Positions 1-6,252 of a stretch of DNA of 6,286 bases are shown here, in pieces. The number at the start of each line of letters is the position of its first letter. Position 1 is the stretch's first letter. Under the pieces are notes generated by a model. The model ran no database searches, was not told where the DNA came from, and saw nothing but the letters and a program-made list of their open reading frames with translations. A program made the translations under genes and the position numbers. This DNA is from Planctomycetia bacterium (GTDB lineage Bacteria; Planctomycetota; Planctomycetia; Gemmatales; Gemmataceae): positions 1 to 6,286 of the forward strand of contig SXHE01000363.1 of NCBI GenBank assembly GCA_005773755.1. Direction: 5' to 3'.

Positions 1-452
1 AGCGCGTTCCAGGCCGTGACCGCGGCGCAGGGCAGGGTCGCGGCCTCTTCGTCGCTCAGGTAATCCGGCGTGCGCACCAGCCCGCGCTCGTCGAGCGCGA
101 TCAGTTCCGCGAGCGCCCCGTCGCGGTCGCCGCCCAGGGTGGACTTGGCCGCGGCGTCGGTGATGGGGCCGTCGTCCCAGGCCTGCATGAAGCAGCCGCA
201 CACCCGGTCGCCGACCTTCCATTGCGATCCCGTGCCGACCGCGGCCACCTCGCCCGCGGCGTCGGAGCCGAGCACGCGGGGGAACGCGAGCTTCGGGTTG
301 TACTGGCCCTTCGCGACGAGCAGGTCGCGGTAGTTGAGCGACGCGGCCCGCACCCGCACGAGCACCTGTCCCGGCCCGGGCACCGGGTCGGGCCGGTCCA
401 CGACCTTGAGGTTGTCCAGCCCGAACGCCGGGTCGATCACGAGTGCCTTCAT
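1..452 (-). CDS. Medium-chain dehydrogenase/reductase, quinone oxidoreductase-like (partial, C-terminus off window)
   Basis: Only the first 150 residues are in the window, so the gene is cut by the left edge. The protein begins MKALVIDPAFGLDNLKVVDR and has the GroES-like catalytic fold typical of the MDR superfamily. Visible family marks are a G-x-G-Q-V-L-V-R-V strand near residues 26-34, the N40-Y41-R42-D43 motif, L61-G62-S63-D64 followed by A-G-E-V, G81-D82-R83-V84, and L130-P131-C132 leading into T136-A137-W138 just before the expected Rossmann domain. The position that holds a catalytic zinc-ligand cysteine in zinc alcohol dehydrogenases lies within N-Y-R-D here, which fits the zinc-independent quinone oxidoreductase-type branch (COG0604-like). 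Databases often still call such proteins NAD(P)-dependent alcohol dehydrogenase. The nucleotide-binding GxGxxG motif would lie outside the window. The start is supported by GGAG (plus-strand ctcc at 461-464), 8 nt upstream of the ATG. Substrate is unknown. It is divergent from the kinase gene. Confidence 0.88.
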   Translation of the reverse strand, partial: MKALVIDPAFGLDNLKVVDRPDPVPGPGQVLVRVRAASLNYRDLLVAKGQYNPKLAFPRVLGSDAAGEVAAVGTGSQWKVGDRVCGCFMQAWDDGPITDAAAKSTLGGDRDGALAELIALDERGLVRTPDYLSDEEAATLPCAAVTAWNA

Positions 453-460
453 CGAGTCTA

Positions 461-464
461 CTCC
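461..464 (-). promoter_or_regulatory. Shine-Dalgarno site of the dehydrogenase
   Basis: On the minus strand GGAG lies 8 nt before the ATG at 452-450. It is the only clear Shine-Dalgarno-like site among the three genes, and it fixes the dehydrogenase start. Confidence 0.6.
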
Positions 465-542
465 AATTGGTGGCTCACAGTGTCATACCGACGGGCGCGG
501 CGCATTTCCGTGAAATCGCGGTTCTGAGCGAGCGTCTCGATA

Positions 543-551
543 TGGTATGCT
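543..551 (+). promoter_or_regulatory. Possible extended -10 promoter element of the kinase gene
   Basis: TGGTATGCT fits the extended -10 pattern TGnTATnnT, with four of six matches to TATAAT. No good -35 is visible; TTCTGA at 522-527 lies 18 nt upstream and matches poorly. If this element is used, transcription would start around 557-560, downstream of the ATG at 547, which would force translation to start at 607. Confidence 0.25.
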
Positions 552-606
552 TGGGAACGGGCGTTCCTCTCGCGGTTCGTTGCCCGATCACATCCGGTCA
601 CGGTTG

Positions 607-3600
607 ATGGACTCGTCCGAGCTGAAAATCGACGCGGACCTCGCGCGGTTCCTGGCGGCCTTCGACCAGGACATCGAGGGTGGCGACGCGCACGCGGCCA
701 CGGTCAACGTGCCGATGCCGGAAAGCGGCCCCGGCCCCGGCGCGACGGAGTACCCGGTCACGCCGCTGCGCGGGCGCACCGACAACGAAGGGTCCGCGGG
801 CGAGGTGCTGCCGGACGCGCCGCGCCCGCGCCTCGCCCACAACGGCTACACCCTCGGCCCGCAAGGGGGTCCGCACCGGGTCGGCCGGTTCGAGCTGCGC
901 CGGCAGCTCGGCAAGGGCGGCTGTGGCATCGTGTTCCTGGCCTACGATCCGAAGCTCCAGCGCGAGGTGGCGCTCAAGATCCCGCGCCCCGAAATGCTGA
1001 TGAACCCGGACGCCAAGCGGCGGCTCATCCGCGAGGCGCAGGCCGCGGCCGAGTTCGACCACCCGAACCTGGTGCCCGTGTTCGAGACCGGCGAGCTGGG
1101 GCCGGTGTGCTTCATCGCCACCGCGTTCTGCCCCGGGCAGACGCTGGCCGAGTGGCTCGACCGGCAGGCGTTCCCCGTGCCCGTGCGCCAGACCGCGCGC
1201 CTCGTCGCGACGGTCGCGGAAGCCGTTCAGCACGCCCACGACCGCGGCGTTCTCCACCGCGACCTGAAGCCCAACAACGTCATCCTTCAGGAACTGAAAC
1301 TCGAAGAGACGGACGAGCCGCCGCCGGGCAGCGTGCTGCTGCGCGGCGAGTCGGTGCTCCCGCGGCTGGTCGACTTCGGGCTGGCGAAGCTGGCCGAGCG
1401 CGGCGGGCCGTCGGAGACCGCGACCCGGCAGATTCTGGGCACGCCCAAGTACATGGCCCCGGAACAGGCGCAGGCGCGGCGCGAGGACATCGGCCCGCCG
1501 GCCGACGTGTACGGGCTGGGCGTCATCCTGTACGAGATGATCGCCGGCCGCGCGCCGTACGACGGCGCGACCGACGTGGAGGTGCTGCGGCAGGCGGTCG
1601 AGGGCAAGCCGGTGCCGCCGCGGGCGCTGCGGCCCGACGTGCCGCGCGACCTGGAAGCGATCTGCCTGAAGGCGATGGCCCGCACCACCGCGGAGCGGTA
1701 CCGCACGGCCATCGACCTCGCCGACGACCTGCGCCGGTTCCTCGACGGCCGCCCGACGGTCGCGCGGCCGCTGTCGTGGTCCGGGCGCGCGGTGCGCTGG
1801 CTCCGCCGCAACGACCAGCTCGTCGCCATCGCGGTGCTCGCGGTCACGGTCCTGTTCCTGATCGGCGTCGGTTCGCTCGCCACGTACCAGTCGCAACAGT
1901 TGCGCAAGGACCGCGACAACGTGCTGAACGACCAGGCGAACCGGACCCGCGGCGAGCAGGAGCGCGAGTACGCGAAGCACACCCGCACCGCGTTCCTCGC
2001 CTGGCGCGGCGGCAACAACAGGGCCGCGCTCGAGGCGCTCGAGCGCGGCACCGGGTCCGCGCGGGTGCTGATGGAGGCCCCGGACTTCACCCACCAGTAC
2101 CTCGCGCGGCTGGCGAAGACCGACCGGCTGCTGATCGTGTGCCCCGCCGGGCCGGTGACCGCGCTGGCCGTCTCGCCCGACGGCACCCGCCTCGCCAGCG
2201 GCCACGCCGACGGCACCCTCTGCGTCTGGGACCGCGCCACCGGCAACCAACTCGGCGCGCTCGCGGCCCACACCAGCGCGGTCAAGTGCGTCGCCTTCGC
2301 GCTGGACGGGACGTTGGTGATTACGAACTGCGTAGGGGATGGCGTTGTTCCGCCGTTGCTCGCCTGGAGTGTCGCGAAGGACGGCACGCTGGCGCGCGCG
2401 GCTGGCGACCGACACTTGCTTGGGAAGGACGTGCGCTGCTTCGCGGTGTCGCGGGACGGGAAGACCGTGTACGCCGGCGGCGACGGCGGCCTCCTCACCA
2501 AGCGCGTGCTGGCCGACCCCGCGCCGGTCGTCGCTCGCGCGCACAACCCAGAAATGTTCGCGATGTCCGCGATTGTCGTCTCCCACAACGGGAAGCGCGT
2601 CCTCACCTCGAACACCGACGGCGTCTTGCAGACGTGGACGGGGGAACTGGTTCGCGCCGATGCGCACGAGATCAAATCTGGCGCGGACTTGAGCGCGCTG
2701 GGCGTTTCGGACGACGGCCTTCCGGTGATGGGAATTGGGAGCGGGGACGTAACGGTCGTGACTCTCATCTCTCACCCGGTCATGTACCGCACCGGGGGGC
2801 GCGTGCGATGGTTCGCCACTAACTCGGCGGGCGACCTCGCGCACAACGGCGCGGCCGGGCGAATCCAGGTCAATCGAACCGACCTCCCCACCGGCGATAC
2901 CGGAGACGTCACCGCGGGCGCGTTCTCACCAGACGGCAAGACGCTGTTCACCGGCAGTCAGGACGGAACGATTCGCGCGTGCGACGTGGCTCGCGATCCG
3001 AGCGCCCGCGGGGCGAGTCGCGCCGAACCCGTCCACTCACTCAGCGTTTCCGCAGACGGTACTAGGCTACTGTACGCCTCCGCGCACCACGTCGTGCATT
3101 CCCGCCGAACCCTCCTGGCAAGGTCAGATCGTTGCGTCGTCGTGTGCACGCTTCCCGATGACACGGCACTGTGTGTCTGGTTCGAAAAGCGCGAGGTCGT
3201 GGTGGGTGAGTTGGGGGCCAACAGCACTAGTGAGCGGCTTCGCGCGGCCCTGCCGGACGGCCGCGCGCCGACCGCCGCCGCGCTCAGTATCGACGGCACG
3301 ACGCTCCTCGTCGGCGACGACGCCGGGCGCGTGACCGCGTGGGCGGTCGCCGAGAAGCGGGTGCTGAACACGTTCGACACCGGGACCGGGAAGCCGGTGA
3401 AGCGGGTCGTGCTGTCCGACGACGGGCGGCACGTCGCGGTGCCGGTCGCGAACGGGGTCGGGGTGTGGGCCGTCGGGTTCGGCGAGCGGATCACCACCGT
3501 CGAGGCCGACGACGGCGCGGCGTTCCGGTTCATCCCCGGCGCGGAGCGGCTCGCGGTCAGCGGGCGCGACGGGGCGATCCGGGTGTGGAACTTCGGCGGC

Positions 3601-3852
3601 GGCGACCCGCTGGTGCTGTTCGGGCACGTCGGCCGCGTCACCGGGATCGGCTGCTCGCCGGACGGCCGCACGCTCGTCACCGGCGGCGCGACCGGCGAGG
3701 TCAAGTTCTGGGACCTGCGCACCGGGCAGGAGCTGCTCGGCCTGCGCCGCCACTGCACCGCCGTGACGGTGATCGAGTTCTCCGCCAGCGGCAAGGTGCT
3801 CGTCACCGCCGGCGAGGGGCAACTCGCGGTGTGGGACGCCCGGCCGGAGTAG
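607..3852 (+). CDS. Transmembrane serine/threonine protein kinase with C-terminal WD40 repeats
   Basis: This encodes a receptor-like Ser/Thr kinase that phosphorylates unknown targets in the cytoplasm and carries a WD40 propeller region beyond one membrane helix. Numbering is from the Met at 607 (1081 residues). The kinase domain spans about 95-380: glycine loop G102-x-G104-x-x-G107, ATP-binding K124 in VALK, alpha-C E143, catalytic H217-R218-D219-L-K-P-N-N224, D256-F257-G258 and A284-P285-E286. All catalytic residues are present, so it should be active. The catalytic loop to DFG stretch is about 18 residues longer than usual. A membrane helix lies at about 405-425, followed by a charged linker to about 460. 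About twelve WD40-like blades follow from 506 to the C-terminus; the clearest end in W541-D542, W1035-D1036 and W1076-D1077, while middle blades are degenerate (for example C792-D793). The frame is open to an ATG at 547 (20 more residues). I prefer 607 because those 20 codons have five A/T third positions and a possible -10 box overlaps 547. Neither start has a clear Shine-Dalgarno site. Codon use changes sharply at 2281-3240. Confidence 0.93.
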   Translation: MDSSELKIDADLARFLAAFDQDIEGGDAHAATVNVPMPESGPGPGATEYPVTPLRGRTDNEGSAGEVLPDAPRPRLAHNGYTLGPQGGPHRVGRFELRRQLGKGGCGIVFLAYDPKLQREVALKIPRPEMLMNPDAKRRLIREAQAAAEFDHPNLVPVFETGELGPVCFIATAFCPGQTLAEWLDRQAFPVPVRQTARLVATVAEAVQHAHDRGVLHRDLKPNNVILQELKLEETDEPPPGSVLLRGESVLPRLVDFGLAKLAERGGPSETATRQILGTPKYMAPEQAQARREDIGPPADVYGLGVILYEMIAGRAPYDGATDVEVLRQAVEGKPVPPRALRPDVPRDLEAICLKAMARTTAERYRTAIDLADDLRRFLDGRPTVARPLSWSGRAVRWLRRNDQLVAIAVLAVTVLFLIGVGSLATYQSQQLRKDRDNVLNDQANRTRGEQEREYAKHTRTAFLAWRGGNNRAALEALERGTGSARVLMEAPDFTHQYLARLAKTDRLLIVCPAGPVTALAVSPDGTRLASGHADGTLCVWDRATGNQLGALAAHTSAVKCVAFALDGTLVITNCVGDGVVPPLLAWSVAKDGTLARAAGDRHLLGKDVRCFAVSRDGKTVYAGGDGGLLTKRVLADPAPVVARAHNPEMFAMSAIVVSHNGKRVLTSNTDGVLQTWTGELVRADAHEIKSGADLSALGVSDDGLPVMGIGSGDVTVVTLISHPVMYRTGGRVRWFATNSAGDLAHNGAAGRIQVNRTDLPTGDTGDVTAGAFSPDGKTLFTGSQDGTIRACDVARDPSARGASRAEPVHSLSVSADGTRLLYASAHHVVHSRRTLLARSDRCVVVCTLPDDTALCVWFEKREVVVGELGANSTSERLRAALPDGRAPTAAALSIDGTTLLVGDDAGRVTAWAVAEKRVLNTFDTGTGKPVKRVVLSDDGRHVAVPVANGVGVWAVGFGERITTVEADDGAAFRFIPGAERLAVSGRDGAIRVWNFGGGDPLVLFGHVGRVTGIGCSPDGRTLVTGGATGEVKFWDLRTGQELLGLRRHCTAVTVIEFSASGKVLVTAGEGQLAVWDARPE

Positions 3853-3888
3853 CGCCGCTCGCCACGAGTTCAACCGAGCAGTCCGGTG
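3853..3888. other. 36-bp convergent gap between kinase and permease genes
   Basis: The kinase ends with TAG at 3850-3852 and the permease, on the other strand, ends with TAG (plus cta at 3889-3891). The gap holds only a minimal 4-bp hairpin, CTCG-CCA-CGAG at 3858-3868, followed by two T residues. I do not consider this an intrinsic terminator. Termination of the two convergent transcripts is either Rho-dependent or takes place within the opposite gene. Confidence 0.5.
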
Positions 3889-5907
3889 CTACGCGGTGCC
3901 CGCGATGATGATGAGCGGGCGCTTGGCCTCGTCCGGTTCGGCCCGGCGGATCAGGTCGCGCACCATCCACGGCACGTTCCCCTCGCCGAACAGCAGGAAC
4001 CCCAGCGTGCCGCTGACCGGGCTGTCGTCGGTCCACCCGAAGTGAACTTCGGGCGGCCTCCCCACCTTCGCCATCTCCAGCGCCAGCGCCGCCAGTGTGT
4101 GTGCGATGCTCGCGGCCCCGGTGATCTTGATGACGTAGCGGCCCTCTTCCTGCTCGACGTGCAGGACCGGCTCGTTCACGAAGTCGCTGGCGTCGGCCAG
4201 TTCCACCTGCACGAACACGATGACCAGGTCGCGCGGGATGCGGTGCTCGCGTCGAATCTGCGACTCCTTGTTCGCGAGGCTCCGCCGGCCGGGGCGGTGC
4301 GGCACCAGTACGCTCAGCTCGAAGTCGCGGATCGTGTCCCACATCAGCCGCGACCCCGGATCGGGAATCTTGAACCCGGCGAACCGCAGCTCCCGGCTCC
4401 GCGCCCACCGCGACCAGAACGACGTGACCAGGATCGCCAGGATGAAGAACCCGGCGATCTTGATCCCGTCCGGCTTCTCGATCACGTTCGCGACCGTGGT
4501 GTACACGAACACGAGGGTGATGAGCAGGAACGGCCAGCACACGCGCCGCGCCCACGACCCCTCGCGCCGCTGCCAGATGTCGATCACACTGGCCACGCAC
4601 GCGCTGGTGATGAGCACCAGCACGCCGGTGGCGTAGGCCGCGCTCTGCGCGTCCACGTTCGCCTTGAAGATGAGCGTGACGATCAGGTTCACCACCGTAA
4701 ACAGCAGCACCAGCGGGCGGATCGCCCGTGCCCACTCCGGGGCCATGCCGTACCGCGGCAGATACTGCGGCACGAGGTTCAACAGACCCGCCATCGCGCT
4801 CGCCCCAGCGAACCACAGGATGATGACGGTCGACAGGTCGTACGCGGTGCCGAAGACGTCGCCGAAGAACGGCAGCAGCTTGCCGTCCGGGTTGTCGCCG
4901 TGGGCCAGGTACGCCAGCGCCCGGTCCTTCGCCTTCAGGTCTTTGTCGGTCACGTCGGGCCGGTCCGCGCCGCTCGCGTCCACTTTGGAGAGGTGGTGCG
5001 GCGGCACGAGGCACGCGACCACGACCGACGACGAGATCAGGTACACCGACATGATGAGGGCCGCGCACAGCAGCAGCTTGCGGGTGCTGGCGATCCGGCC
5101 CTTCGGCTCCTTCGGGTCGTCGTCTGGCTTGCCCTTCACCAGCGGCATGACGGCTACGCCGGTCTCGAACCCGGACAGGCCCAGCGCCAGCTTTGGGAAG
5201 ATGAGTAGGCTGATGGCGATGATGGTCAGGATGCCGGTGCCGGCCAGCGGGCGCTCGGCCTCCTTGATGTACCACTCGCCCGCTTGAATCCGCGCGACGA
5301 GCTGCTCGAACGCGGCCGGGTGCTCGAACAGGTACACCACGCCCGCGCCGATCACGACCGCGCTGAGCGCCATGTAGACCGTGACGATGACGACCGCGAG
5401 GCCGATCACCTCGCGGAACCCGCGCATGAACGACGCGCCCAGCAGGATCAGCAGGAACGAGGTGACGTAGATCGCCTGCTTGGTCTTGGTCGCGTCGTCG
5501 GGCACGTCGAGAGGCCAGTGCGGGTTCTTAATCAGGTGAACCGCTGCGTCCGCGCCGGACAGCGTTTTCGTGATGACGAAGTCGGTGGCGGCGAACCCGA
5601 GCAGCACCAGCACGAGGGTCTTGCCGCCCCAGCCGGACACCAGCTTCGCGAGCATCCCGATGGAGCCTTGCCCGGTGTGCGACCGGCCGCACACGTACCA
5701 GTAGACGGGCAGCGCGCCGAACAGCGTGACCGCGACCAGCACGATGGTCGCCAGCGGCGCGAGCAGGCCGGCGTTGTCGTAGGCGATGGACGGCTGGTAG
5801 CCGAGGGTGGAGAAGTAGTCGACGCCGGTCAAGCACATGACCCACAGCCAGAACGACTGGTGGTGCGGCTTGGCCGGGTCCGCGGGGGCACCGGGTTGTG
5901 CGCTCAT
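3889..5907 (-). CDS. APC-superfamily permease (amino acid/cation transporter-like) with cytosolic C-terminal domain
   Basis: This is a 672-residue inner-membrane secondary transporter. After a short polar N-terminus I see twelve hydrophobic segments at about 18-43, 48-73, 95-124, 145-161, 165-195, 222-255, 275-302, 350-380, 394-416, 421-444, 452-476 and 480-500. The first contains a broken-helix stretch, G28-V-D-Y-F-S-T-L-G, and segment 6 has G-L-S-G-F-E-T-G at 243-250; such breaks in helices 1 and 6 are where APC-fold (LeuT-fold) carriers bind substrate. A hydrophilic loop of about 48 residues at 302-349 lies between segments 7 and 8. Residues 501-672 form a soluble tail with alternating strands and helices. 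The overall plan (12 helices plus a soluble tail) is shared with KUP and KimA potassium transporters and with large APC amino acid permeases. Substrate cannot be decided from sequence, and I give no gene symbol. The ATG at 5907-5905 has no Shine-Dalgarno site. The gene is convergent with the kinase gene and monocistronic within this window. Confidence 0.88.
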   Translation of the reverse strand: MSAQPGAPADPAKPHHQSFWLWVMCLTGVDYFSTLGYQPSIAYDNAGLLAPLATIVLVAVTLFGALPVYWYVCGRSHTGQGSIGMLAKLVSGWGGKTLVLVLLGFAATDFVITKTLSGADAAVHLIKNPHWPLDVPDDATKTKQAIYVTSFLLILLGASFMRGFREVIGLAVVIVTVYMALSAVVIGAGVVYLFEHPAAFEQLVARIQAGEWYIKEAERPLAGTGILTIIAISLLIFPKLALGLSGFETGVAVMPLVKGKPDDDPKEPKGRIASTRKLLLCAALIMSVYLISSSVVVACLVPPHHLSKVDASGADRPDVTDKDLKAKDRALAYLAHGDNPDGKLLPFFGDVFGTAYDLSTVIILWFAGASAMAGLLNLVPQYLPRYGMAPEWARAIRPLVLLFTVVNLIVTLIFKANVDAQSAAYATGVLVLITSACVASVIDIWQRREGSWARRVCWPFLLITLVFVYTTVANVIEKPDGIKIAGFFILAILVTSFWSRWARSRELRFAGFKIPDPGSRLMWDTIRDFELSVLVPHRPGRRSLANKESQIRREHRIPRDLVIVFVQVELADASDFVNEPVLHVEQEEGRYVIKITGAASIAHTLAALALEMAKVGRPPEVHFGWTDDSPVSGTLGFLLFGEGNVPWMVRDLIRRAEPDEAKRPLIIIAGTA

Positions 5908-5967
5908 TGGAGGGGGGAGCTGCCGCGGGCGGAACCGCGCGACGGGCGCGGCGAGCGAGCGGCGGAA

Positions 5968-5995
5968 GGGCGGTTACAGGTGTGAAGCACCGCCC
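5968..5995 (-). promoter_or_regulatory. Hairpin in the putative permease leader
   Basis: GGGCGGT at 5968-5974 pairs perfectly with ACCGCCC at 5989-5995 around a 14-nt loop. In the minus-strand RNA it would lie in the 5' leader, about 60 nt before the start codon. An alternative small stem, GGTG/CACC, overlaps it. It is not followed by a U tract on the minus strand, so it is not an obvious intrinsic terminator. A regulatory role is only a guess. Confidence 0.3.
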
Positions 5996-6087
5996 CAAAA
6001 CCGACTGACATTCTAGCGGGGGCAATTTCCGCGACAATTCCACCAAAAGCGATTTGACTTCCGCGCGGATGATGCGCACACTTGTAT

Positions 6088-6093
6088 ATTATA
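6088..6093 (-). promoter_or_regulatory. -10 promoter box (TATAAT) facing the permease
   Basis: The minus strand reads TATAAT, a perfect sigma-70-type -10 hexamer, in a rare A/T-rich patch (6082-6093) of an otherwise GC-rich sequence. The hexamer 17 nt upstream is CAGAGG, a poor -35, and there is no extended -10 TG. If used, the transcript would start near 6080 and carry a leader of about 170-175 nt before the ATG at 5907. Confidence 0.4.
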
Positions 6094-6157
6094 GCCGGGT
6101 CTGTAGACGGCCTCTGTTTCATGCTACCCGTGCTGGTGTCCGGATCGCGTGGTAAAC

Positions 6158-6191
6158 CCCTCCCCCGGCCCCTCCCCTGAGCGGGGAGGGG
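6158..6191 (+). repeat. C/G-rich hairpin repeat, copy 1 (left arm of inverted pair)
   Basis: A 34-bp unit made of C-runs separated by single T residues, then a mirrored G-rich end. It contains a perfect 9-bp stem, CCCCTCCCC (6169-6177) with GGGGAGGGG (6183-6191), around the loop TGAGC. Its reverse complement matches 6253-6286 at 33 of 34 positions. Repeats of this style are scattered between genes in Gemmata-type genomes, to my recollection; copy number cannot be judged from this window. Confidence 0.8.
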
Positions 6192-6252
6192 TGGGTTCGC
6201 GATTGAAGTACCACACCGCAACACGGCGCGCGGGAAGGAAAGCCCCTGTGCT

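Larger units (their letters stand above)
453..606. promoter_or_regulatory. Divergent intergenic/promoter region between dehydrogenase and kinase
   Basis: This region must carry the promoters of two divergent genes. On the minus strand a TATGAC hexamer (plus gtcata, 482-487) is a possible -10 box for the dehydrogenase, without a good -35. Two small palindromes are visible: CCAATTGG at 463-470, overlapping the dehydrogenase Shine-Dalgarno site, and ATTTC-CGT-GAAAT at 504-516, with 5-bp arms placed between the two genes. Either could be an operator, but palindromes this short also arise by chance. The part from 547 to 606 is open in the kinase frame but has weak coding character. Confidence 0.35.
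5908..6157. other. Upstream region of the permease; no gene seen
   Basis: This 250-bp stretch holds no coding region I can support. Read toward the permease it contains a possible -10 box at 6088-6093, a leader hairpin at 5968-5995 and a pyrimidine tract just before the start codon. The part from about 6000 to 6120 is visibly less GC-rich than the genes, as expected of a promoter region. On the plus strand TTGACT at 6054-6059 resembles a -35 box, but no -10 box follows at a workable distance. Confidence 0.5.

Noticed and set aside
598..2844. Long open frame of 748 codons on the minus strand, opposite the kinase gene
   Set aside because: The translation is rich in Arg, Ala, Gly and His without any domain, and it mirrors the high-GC codon bias of the real kinase gene. 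Antisense open frames of this kind are common in high-GC genomes.
3858..3868. CTCG-CCA-CGAG hairpin as terminator between the convergent genes
   Set aside because: It has only four base pairs and no T tract longer than two, too weak for an intrinsic terminator.
3803..5275. 490-codon minus-strand frame overlapping the permease in another frame, and the 440-codon plus-strand frame at 3886-5208
   Set aside because: Both are Arg/His/Pro-rich shadows of the permease gene, which alone shows membrane helices and natural protein composition.
5528..6079. Minus-strand frame starting at 6079, whose first 25 codons (MRIIRAEVKSLLVELSRKLP...) look almost protein-like
   Set aside because: Only the leader part looks plausible; after it the frame becomes low-complexity Arg/Pro/Ala and runs into the permease in the wrong frame. 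I considered a leader peptide, but it has no stop within the leader and no Shine-Dalgarno support.
6054..6092. Plus-strand promoter from TTGACT (6054-6059) and TATATT/TATTAT (6085-6092)
   Set aside because: The spacing is 25-27 bp, outside the 16-19 bp range, and no plus-strand gene follows in the window.
5904..6224. 106-codon minus-strand frame across the right-hand repeat
   Set aside because: Its N-terminal part is simply the C/G-rich repeat translated (GRGRGRG-type sequence), with no sign of selection for protein.
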